Source: DTJG01 sp964532995
GTDB taxonomy: Bacteria; Ratteibacteria; UBA8468; B48-G9; DTJG01
Assembly (NCBI GenBank): GCA_964532995.1
Contig: CAZHJN010000053.1
Location: 1 to 11,980, forward strand
DNA: 11,980 bases
Reading direction: 5' to 3'
Notes under the pieces: model-generated
Told to the model about the DNA's origin: nothing
What the model saw: only the letters and a program-made list of their open reading frames with translations
The model's database searches: none
Program-made: the position numbers and the translations under genes
In this document: piece after piece, positions 6,471-11,980 of the stretch
Layout: each line of letters starts with the position of its first letter
How positions within the stretch are numbered: position 1 is the stretch's first letter

Positions 6471-9413
6471 TTATGGAGTAAAGAATATCCGACTGAATAA
6501 CCGGGTGTTGTTGAATGAACTGAATGTTGGACGCCACAAGGATGGCTCCCATGACCAGATTTTTTTGGTTCTGGATTCCTCGTCACTGAAATAATAATGA
6601 TTTCTGCAAAAATTTCCCAGAAAACCATTTTTTAATGCCTCCCTGTTAATTGATTGAAGTGGTATCTGAATCTCAAATGTCCACTTTTTATCCGCCACAG
6701 CAGTCTTATAAACCACTTCCCTGCAGTTCCATGTCAGAAAATCTTTTGCCGGTTTTGTTACATCAGGAACAAAACCGTCTGCGTAGACATTACCAGGTCC
6801 TATCATAAACTGGAAGTATTGTTTTTCATCAGGAGCAATAAAAATTTCACAACTTTCACCGGTCCATACATTTCCGTCCACCGTGTTTTCCTGCACGGGT
6901 AGTTTCAGCTCTTTATCAGAAAAATGGCATATTGCTGCAACATAGATATTGTTGACATCATAACCGAGGAAAAATTCTGTTTTTGCACGTATGTTTTTGC
7001 TGTTGTGAAGTGTGACAAATTCTTCTAATTTCACAGCATTTTTCCAGCAGTTATCTGTTAGCAAGCCATCTATCACTGGTTTATCTGTAAACAGGGGCAA
7101 TATAACCTTTTCCTTGACCGAAATGTTTCTATCTGCGGTTGAATACCTTTTGCTCGCTTCTTCAAAAGGCAAAAATCCCTGCAATAGTTTTATAACTCTT
7201 TTGTGATAAGTTTCATGACCTCTTGAAATAATTTCTGCCTGTTGCAGATATCCCATTACATTTTGGACAAAAGACCTTGTATATGTTTGATTCCAGCAGG
7301 TATCCCAGTTCCATGAAAAATCCGGACCTTTTGTTTCGGGATTGAGGTATGCTTTTTCCATCTCCTGGTAGAATTTTTGAATTAAAGGAGCAGCGGGCCC
7401 ATAAAAAAGTTTATAGAATTCTTCAATTGTCTTATCCACATCGGTTTCAATATTCCAGAGCAATCTAAAACCAATATATACATTCAGATGGTCATAAAGC
7501 CAGTTCTGCCAGTGAGGTTTCAAAGCACCGCTGGTGTCTTTATTAACTAATTCAATCACACGGCCTTTGATTATTCCGTAATCAAGCAGATAAATATCCT
7601 GTAGTATATGTGGGAAAATGGCAGGTGCGCCGTATAAGCCAGGATACCATCTTTGCAGCCAGTAATCCCAGACATAAATGTTTTTGACCTTTTTTGACCA
7701 GGCTTTAAGACCTGAAAGATAGTTTTTTTTGTATTCAGAGTGCCATATTTCAGGTTTCATCGGTACGCAGTATGTTACACATACATTTGGTTGAAAGAAA
7801 ACATTATCGGGTATATCCCTGTATTCTGCATAAGCACAGCAGCTAATGTATCTATCAGGATGAGTTTTTAAAATCTCGGCTGCGACCCTGTTTACAAAGG
7901 TCCATATGGCAAGGCTGTGTGTCCCTGAAGAAGGTTTATCATGCTGAACAAGCGCCTGACAATTCGGACATCTGCAATAATAGATTCCATTGCTATCACC
8001 GGGCATGACTGTAGCATATTTGAGACCTGGTGAACTATCAAAACGTTGTCTGATTTCTGAAACAACTTCTGATATAACCTCCGGGTTCGTATAGCACAAA
8101 TGACCTGCTTCATTTCCTGTTGCATCCGGATTGTTGAGCCTTTTTCCATTACTCTGCAGAGCAAACCATTCTGGATGCGATAAACCAAATTTTTTGTTCC
8201 AGTGAGCAAATGAATGCATGCCAACAGGATTGCCATCTGTTCCGCCCCATCTCATTCTTCTCCACCAGATTCGTGCGTCCTTTTCTGAGAAATCCTTATC
8301 CTCTGGAATTGCGGCAAACGCAAATCTTGTTTGATAACTCGGTTTTCCATGCCATGAAACTTTTTCAATAACAACATCTGTTTTTTTTTCTATCACGAGG
8401 CCAGACTCGCCGGGCCAGTACCATCTTGCACCCAGAACCCTTTCAAGGAATTCATATGTCGCGAAAAGTGTACCAAAAGGTACAAGGTCCTTACCAAGTG
8501 GATGTATTCCGAGATTGTTATCACCACCTGATATAATTAAATTCTGACCAACCTTTCTTATCAACCAGGTGTCCGGAGGAAGGAAATCAGGAGACAAACC
8601 GAGTTTTTCTGTCAATTCTGTTTTTCCAATATGTATGGCGGGCAGACCTTCAGGATTATCTGTCAGTACCTTCAGTTTGCAACCGGTGCTTAAAAAAAAA
8701 TGTTCGTTCAGTTCTTCAACAGAATATTGAACAACCGGTGTTGGATTTTTTTCAATAATTATAACAGCAACCGGTTTTCCATCCTTTACAATTTCAAGCG
8801 TTCTATCATCTGTAAATTGTGGGAGCATTGAAGATTCCTTTTTTTGTTGTTGAATGCTTGTTTCTTCAATGACACACTCATCAATTACAAAAACAGATGG
8901 TTTAGAGGTATTTTCCACATAGATCTGAAAGTTTACCTGATTTATTTCTTCTTTTGCAGGAATGGCACATAGCATGGATATTTCCTGCCATTTGTTAGAC
9001 TCAACAATTTCAACCGTTGTATTTTTGCTGAAAAGAAGTTCAGATGAACCGGTCTCGGTTTTCTGGTTAATCCTTACAAGTATATTGGGTTTGGCAGTTC
9101 CTGAGATTCTATTTATCAGACCGCGAAAAACGACTGTCTTTCCTTTGAATTTTTCGAGTATATCCCTTACAAGGTAAAAAGTAATGGAGACTATTCTTTC
9201 GTTGGTTTTTCCAGAATCAATTCTTAATGCCGGTGGTACTTTTACAAAAACCTCGCTATCAAGGGCAACTGACCCATTTTCAAAACTTTTTGCCACTATC
9301 GGCCAGGAACGACCCGGAAAGAATTGCTTGAAGCTGTAATTCAATGTTTCTGCATTGAGGAATAAAGGAAACAATAACATAAAAAAAACACACCTGAATG
9401 GCAACTTCTGCAT
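6471..9413 (-). CDS. Secreted DUF4838-type glycoside hydrolase with CBM9-like C-terminal domain
   Basis: About 980 residues, exported. A signal peptide is clear: a basic start, a hydrophobic core FFMLLFPLFL and likely cleavage after LNA. Positions below count from the upstream in-frame GTG at 9419. Residues 25-187 look like a beta-sandwich carbohydrate-binding domain. Residues 207-350 match the alpha-glucuronidase (GH67) N-terminal type domain (QYSVEELNEHF, IHIGKTELTEKLG). Residues 355-690 form a DUF4838-like barrel with MPGDSNGIYYCRCPNC (472-487). Residues about 770-980 form a CBM9/DOMON-like domain (VIDGLLTDNCWKNA, then YDVNNIYVAAICHFSD and WTGESCEIFI). The ATG at 9413 is preferred over the GTG because GGGGTG lies just upstream. 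It follows the pseudopilin gene by 32 bases. The likely role is attack on an extracellular or periplasmic polysaccharide or its side chains; the substrate and catalytic residues are not established for DUF4838. Confidence 0.82.
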   Translation of the reverse strand: MQKLPFRCVFFMLLFPLFLNAETLNYSFKQFFPGRSWPIVAKSFENGSVALDSEVFVKVPPALRIDSGKTNERIVSITFYLVRDILEKFKGKTVVFRGLINRISGTAKPNILVRINQKTETGSSELLFSKNTTVEIVESNKWQEISMLCAIPAKEEINQVNFQIYVENTSKPSVFVIDECVIEETSIQQQKKESSMLPQFTDDRTLEIVKDGKPVAVIIIEKNPTPVVQYSVEELNEHFFLSTGCKLKVLTDNPEGLPAIHIGKTELTEKLGLSPDFLPPDTWLIRKVGQNLIISGGDNNLGIHPLGKDLVPFGTLFATYEFLERVLGARWYWPGESGLVIEKKTDVVIEKVSWHGKPSYQTRFAFAAIPEDKDFSEKDARIWWRRMRWGGTDGNPVGMHSFAHWNKKFGLSHPEWFALQSNGKRLNNPDATGNEAGHLCYTNPEVISEVVSEIRQRFDSSPGLKYATVMPGDSNGIYYCRCPNCQALVQHDKPSSGTHSLAIWTFVNRVAAEILKTHPDRYISCCAYAEYRDIPDNVFFQPNVCVTYCVPMKPEIWHSEYKKNYLSGLKAWSKKVKNIYVWDYWLQRWYPGLYGAPAIFPHILQDIYLLDYGIIKGRVIELVNKDTSGALKPHWQNWLYDHLNVYIGFRLLWNIETDVDKTIEEFYKLFYGPAAPLIQKFYQEMEKAYLNPETKGPDFSWNWDTCWNQTYTRSFVQNVMGYLQQAEIISRGHETYHKRVIKLLQGFLPFEEASKRYSTADRNISVKEKVILPLFTDKPVIDGLLTDNCWKNAVKLEEFVTLHNSKNIRAKTEFFLGYDVNNIYVAAICHFSDKELKLPVQENTVDGNVWTGESCEIFIAPDEKQYFQFMIGPGNVYADGFVPDVTKPAKDFLTWNCREVVYKTAVADKKWTFEIQIPLQSINREALKNGFLGNFCRNHYYFSDEESRTKKIWSWEPSLWRPTFSSFNNTRLFSRIFFTP

Positions 9414-9445
9414 CTTCACCCCATTTTTACCTGAATATTTTAGTT

Positions 9446-10186
9446 TTAATTGTACGGCTTGAATATCTCTTTTTCACATACACCATATGTGTCGGCGATT
9501 GTTCTTGTATAGAGCAACCACTCAACATGTCCATCAAAAAACAGACAATTTGTTCCATTCATATGGCGAAGTGAAAATGTGCAGTTTGCTATGTTTTCAG
9601 GAAAAGCAATTTTTTTTGCATTGAAATTATACGCCTGTCCTGTACCATTGCCACAATCAGCAAGCCAGACCCTTTCCCCTGGTTTCTTTATTTTGGAGAT
9701 CTTTCCCATATAAACGCCTGATGATCCAGGAATTCCCTGGGTTGCAATTGTTTCGGGTGGAGCGTAACAGACATAGTATGTGGGCCACGACATTTTCTGA
9801 CTCGGACAGTGAAATATTGTGGGTCTCTGCATACCTGAGGCAGATGTTCCTAAAATTACATAATTGTGTACCGGCACAGGAGTGTACTTTGCAACCAGTG
9901 TAAACCATGTCCAGGTGTTTGGAGAATTGAAATATTTTCCACCTGCAGCAGCGGGTTCATAGGCAAAAGGGATAACCTCATTCCAATCCTGAATATACAT
10001 AGCGGTCGCAAGCCAGAGGTTTTTAAGATTGCTCAGACATACTGATTGTTTGGCCCTTTCTCGTGCTTTACTCAATGCTGGTAAAAGCATTGCTGCAAGA
10101 ATGGCGATAATGGCTATGACAACCAGCAGTTCTATTAAAGTAAAGCCGCTTCTATCTTTCTTCTTAAATTTTCTTCTAATATCCAT
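9446..10186 (-). CDS. Type IV pseudopilin (DUF1559-like, H-X9-DG protein)
   Basis: A 246-residue prepilin-like protein. A short basic leader (MDIRRKFKKKDRSG) ends in Gly14, followed by FTLIELLVVIAIIAILAAMLLPALSKAR. This is the class III signal cut by prepilin peptidase between Gly14 and Phe15, with the conserved Glu5 of the mature form. The globular part contains YIQDWNEVIPF, FHCPS and VYMGKISKIKKPGERVWLAD. It ends with RHMNGTNCLFFDGHVEWL, where His208, nine residues and then Asp218-Gly219 form the H-X9-DG motif. Such proteins are greatly expanded in Planctomycetes, Verrucomicrobia and Lentisphaerae. No pilus assembly genes lie nearby, so it must use machinery encoded elsewhere. It sits 21 bases after the regulator and 32 bases before the secreted hydrolase, so it is probably co-induced with it. 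The function is unknown; surface capture or secretion support is inference. Confidence 0.9.
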   Translation of the reverse strand: MDIRRKFKKKDRSGFTLIELLVVIAIIAILAAMLLPALSKARERAKQSVCLSNLKNLWLATAMYIQDWNEVIPFAYEPAAAGGKYFNSPNTWTWFTLVAKYTPVPVHNYVILGTSASGMQRPTIFHCPSQKMSWPTYYVCYAPPETIATQGIPGSSGVYMGKISKIKKPGERVWLADCGNGTGQAYNFNAKKIAFPENIANCTFSLRHMNGTNCLFFDGHVEWLLYTRTIADTYGVCEKEIFKPYN

Positions 10187-10199
10187 TTCCCCCCCCTTT
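10187..10199 (-). promoter_or_regulatory. Ribosome binding region of the pseudopilin gene with G8 tract
   Basis: On the minus strand AAA is followed by eight G (10189-10196), then AA and the ATG at 10186. The G-run must act as the Shine-Dalgarno, since no other one is present. A homopolymer of this length at the ribosome binding site can gain or lose bases and so alter the spacing. Confidence 0.45.
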
Positions 10200-10207
10200 C
10201 TTTTTCA

Positions 10208-11329
10208 TTATCTATTTAACGATTGTCTTTGAACTATTCCACATGATTGACGTATTACAAGTTTAACCGGTATTCTCACCTCCCTGTTACTGGTTGTTTT
10301 AACTGGTTCGTTTAATTTTTCAAGAATCATTCGGGCAGCTGTTTTTCCCATTTCCTCTGCTGCCTGATCAACAGTTGTCAGCGGAACCTCCATATGAATT
10401 CCGGTATTAAGATTTCCATACCCGGCAAGAGCAATTTCATCTGGGACGCTTATTTTCAATTCTCTAAGGGCTTTATACGCACCTATTGCGACATCATCAT
10501 TGCAGGCAAAGATCGCGCTTACTTTCATCGGGTTGTTAAGGAAAAATTTCTTTGTTTCATAGTAACCATCATCTGTATGCCAGTTTGTATATTTGACAAA
10601 TTCAGCATTAAATTCGATGTTGTATGCTTTCAGTGCGTCAATATATCCCTGCAAACGTTCTTTGGCGCTTGAATCACCATTTGGTCCTGAAAGATGGAGG
10701 ATATTTTTATGACCTATTTCTATCAGGTGTCTGGTGATTAAAAAACCTCCCTTTCTGTCATCCGAAATAATGATATTTGCGTTAACCTCAGAAACCGCAA
10801 CATCAACAATAATCAAAGGAATTTTTTCATTCAGTTCCCTTATAATATCAACATTTAACTGAGAATGCACTCCTGCAACAAGGATAACTCCCTTTCCACC
10901 AATTTCAAAAACCCTGTTCAGCCGTTTCCTTTCTTCAAAAGCATCCTCATTTACAGAGCAGAGGACAATTTCAAAAGAATTTCTTCTTAGAACATTTTCA
11001 ATTCCGGAGACGATCTGGAAATAGAAGGAATTTTTCAGATTTGGAACAATGATGGCTATCAAACTGGTATCACTGTTTTTGTGCAATTTATCCTGCGAAG
11101 TTTTTTCTGCAACAAATGTACCCCTGCCTTGTATCCTGCACAGGATACCTTCATTCACAAGCTCTATAATTGCCTGTCTGACTGTCATACGACTTACACC
11201 AAATTCGGAAGCCAGCGATTCTTCAGAAGGTATTTTTTCACCTATCCTGTATTCACTCTTTTCTATCTTTTCCAGAATTACGTTTTTTGCCTGTTGAGAG
11301 AGTGTTATCGGTCCATTAAACTTGATCAT
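10208..11329 (-). CDS. GntR/LacI chimeric transcriptional regulator (AraR-like)
   Basis: A 373-residue DNA-binding repressor type. Residues 8-75 are a GntR-family winged helix-turn-helix (IPSEESLASEFGVSRMTVRQ, then the wing GILCRIQGRGTFV). Residues 90-365 are a LacI/periplasmic-binding-protein sensor domain: SLIAIIVPNLKNSFYFQIVSGIE, GGFLITRHLIEIGHKNILHLSG, AIFACNDDVAIGAYKALRE and IALAGYGN, ending in VKLVIRQSCG. This GntR-LacI arrangement is that of AraR of Bacillus subtilis, which releases DNA on binding arabinose; a sugar or sugar-derived effector is therefore expected here. AGGAG (11335-11339) lies 5 bases before the ATG. It is the first gene of the operon, directly behind a strong promoter that carries a palindrome over the -10 box, so autorepression together with control of all downstream genes is likely. 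Confidence 0.9.
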   Translation of the reverse strand: MIKFNGPITLSQQAKNVILEKIEKSEYRIGEKIPSEESLASEFGVSRMTVRQAIIELVNEGILCRIQGRGTFVAEKTSQDKLHKNSDTSLIAIIVPNLKNSFYFQIVSGIENVLRRNSFEIVLCSVNEDAFEERKRLNRVFEIGGKGVILVAGVHSQLNVDIIRELNEKIPLIIVDVAVSEVNANIIISDDRKGGFLITRHLIEIGHKNILHLSGPNGDSSAKERLQGYIDALKAYNIEFNAEFVKYTNWHTDDGYYETKKFFLNNPMKVSAIFACNDDVAIGAYKALRELKISVPDEIALAGYGNLNTGIHMEVPLTTVDQAAEEMGKTAARMILEKLNEPVKTTSNREVRIPVKLVIRQSCGIVQRQSLNR

Positions 11330-11339
11330 GGTTACTCCT

Positions 11340-11366
11340 GTTATACGCTGTATTACATTGTATAAC
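11340..11366. promoter_or_regulatory. Putative operator: 27-base imperfect palindrome
   Basis: Two nested inverted repeats share one centre at 11353. The outer arms are GTTATAC (11340-11346) and GTATAAC (11360-11366); the inner arms are TGTA (11349-11352) and TACA (11354-11357). Eleven of the thirteen base pairs are symmetric; only the pairs 11347/11359 and 11348/11358 break. It covers the -10 box and probable transcription start, the classic place for a repressor site. The TGTA-N-TACA core fits a dimeric GntR-type winged helix protein, so the adjacent regulator is the likely ligand. Confidence 0.65.
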
Positions 11367-11385
11367 TTACTATTTTTTTTGTCAA
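11357..11385 (-). promoter_or_regulatory. Sigma70-type promoter of the regulator-led operon
   Basis: On the minus strand TTGACA (11385-11380) and TACAAT (11362-11357) are separated by exactly 17 bases. The -35 box matches consensus and the -10 differs at one position. Transcription should start near 11350, giving a leader of about 20 bases containing AGGAG before the ATG at 11329. It is the only clear promoter seen for the seven-gene cluster. Confidence 0.8.
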
Positions 11386-11400
11386 GATGTGCTCTGAAAT

Positions 11401-11434
11401 AAAAAGAGCCCTGTCAAAAAGACAGGGCTTTTTA
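11401..11434 (-). terminator. Intrinsic terminator, probably bidirectional
   Basis: A 9-base perfect stem (AGCCCTGTC, 11407-11415, with GACAGGGCT, 11421-11429) encloses an AAAAA loop. An A-run precedes it and a T-run follows it, so a U tract is present in either direction. It lies 23 bases after the stop of the beta-barrel gene and just upstream of the operon promoter, ending the former transcript and insulating the latter. Confidence 0.88.
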
Positions 11435-11456
11435 CTTCTATATGAAATTTTTTGGA

Positions 11457-11980
11457 CTAAAATCCTATTCTTAATCCTGTGAATGCTCTGAAGTTGGGTG
11501 AGCAGTAACCATCGTTTACTGATGTGCCGATGCCAAGGGTCCATTTTGTGCTGGTGCTGACCGGATGAGTAATTGAAGCAAGGGCCTCAATGGGTACTCT
11601 TTTCCCGCCTTCAAAGAAACCATCATCACTTCTTCCTGTAATTTCAACTGTGGCAAGTGTTTTTTCATTGGGGAGAAGTTGAGTAAATCCAAGACCGAAA
11701 AGTATAGCATTGTGAATCTTAATCTGTCCAATTTTTTCATCATCCTGATGGCTCACTCCAATATTTAACGTTAAAAATGTATGGTTGCACCAGTTTCTGT
11801 CAATGACAAGCTTGAGACCAATCACTGTTGAATCTGCGTTTACAAAATTATTTTCATCGCCGGTATCAATACCTATAAAAGGAACAAGGGCAAGCCCTAA
11901 CTGGTCTTTACCACCAAAAAACTTATATTTTCCATAGATGGTTAAATTTCCGATACCATTGTCCTCAAAATCGAGTATGC
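11457..11980 (-). CDS. Outer-membrane beta-barrel protein, C-terminal part (5' end outside window)
   Basis: About 174 residues of a frame that stays open to the right edge. The sequence alternates short amphipathic strands and turns: GIGNLTIYGKYKFF, LGLALVPFIGIDTGD, TVIGLKLVIDRNW, HTFLTLNIGVSH, KIHNAILFGLGFTQLL, LATVEITGRSD, VPIEALASITHPV, TKWTLGIGTSVND and NFRAFTGLRIGF. The final Phe after alternating hydrophobics is the usual signal for the BAM insertion complex. This resembles porin-like proteins of the MetA-pathway (phenol degradation) transporter type, but the family is not certain from a fragment. Candidate GTG or ATG codons inside the fragment are not taken as starts because the barrel pattern continues upstream of them. 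It has its own terminator, so it is not part of the regulator-led operon, although it could supply outer-membrane uptake. Confidence 0.7.
   Translation of the reverse strand, partial: ILDFEDNGIGNLTIYGKYKFFGGKDQLGLALVPFIGIDTGDENNFVNADSTVIGLKLVIDRNWCNHTFLTLNIGVSHQDDEKIGQIKIHNAILFGLGFTQLLPNEKTLATVEITGRSDDGFFEGGKRVPIEALASITHPVSTSTKWTLGIGTSVNDGYCSPNFRAFTGLRIGF

Noticed and set aside
6439..6552. Upstream extension of the M24-like protein to an ATG at 6552 (425 residues)
   Set aside because: The extra 38 residues do not resemble the family N-terminus and overlap the end of the secreted hydrolase gene; a good GGAG precedes the ATG at 6438.
7892..8236. Open frame of 114 codons on the same strand as the secreted hydrolase
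   Set aside because: It is an alternative reading frame inside a well-supported gene, without family resemblance or its own start signals.
9414..9419. GTG start for the secreted hydrolase
   Set aside because: It is only two codons upstream of an ATG that has a GGGGTG ribosome binding site at a suitable distance; the GTG would lack one. The difference is two residues.
11516..11743. Second minus-strand open frame within the beta-barrel gene
   Set aside because: It is out of frame with the barrel pattern, whose strands and C-terminal Phe are in the other frame.
1..11980. CRISPR array, tRNA, rRNA, insertion sequence or riboswitch
   Set aside because: No regularly spaced direct repeats, cloverleaf-like segments, transposase genes, terminal repeats or leader long enough for a riboswitch were seen by eye; the only intergenic space of note (11330-11456) is accounted for.

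Overview
The window is AT-rich and almost fully coding. It fits a diderm bacterium of the Planctomycetes-Verrucomicrobia-Lentisphaerae type or a related uncultured lineage such as Omnitrophota. The clues are a DUF1559-like pseudopilin with an H-X9-DG motif, a DUF4838-type secreted glycoside hydrolase, a GntR-LacI chimeric regulator, and an outer-membrane beta-barrel with a C-terminal phenylalanine. This placement is inferred from gene content only; there is no rRNA or tRNA here.

Left part (1-2452, + strand): the C-terminal portion of a histidinol-phosphate aminotransferase (hisC), open at the left edge, overlaps by 11 bases a complete 4-alpha-glucanotransferase (malQ). The end of malQ overlaps by 20 bases the last gene of the opposing cluster, with no clear terminator between them.

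Central part (11385 down to 2433, - strand): a tight seven-gene operon. In transcription order it holds a GntR/LacI-type regulator, a pseudopilin, a large secreted multidomain glycoside hydrolase (DUF4838 type, with a CBM9-like C-terminus), a creatinase-like M24-fold protein that has lost metal ligands, a creatininase-family amidohydrolase, a cytoplasmic glycoside-hydrolase-like TIM barrel, and a small TIGR04076-type protein. Gaps run from a 4-base overlap to 32 bases. One near-consensus sigma70-type promoter (TTGACA, 17-base spacer, TACAAT) precedes the regulator. A 27-base imperfect palindrome centred on 11353 covers its -10 box, which suggests that the regulator represses its own operon until it binds a sugar-like ligand.

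Right edge (11457-11980, - strand): the C-terminal part of an outer-membrane beta-barrel protein, open at the right edge, followed by a strong hairpin terminator that insulates it from the operon promoter.

Working model (inference): the operon is a ligand-controlled catabolic locus. The exported hydrolase and pseudopilin act outside the cytoplasmic membrane. The two hydrolase-fold enzymes related to creatinase and creatininase, plus the second glycoside hydrolase, process the imported product inside. The substrate cannot be read from the sequence. There is no gene-free stretch longer than about 130 bases; the longest (11330-11456) holds the terminator, promoter, operator and ribosome binding site.
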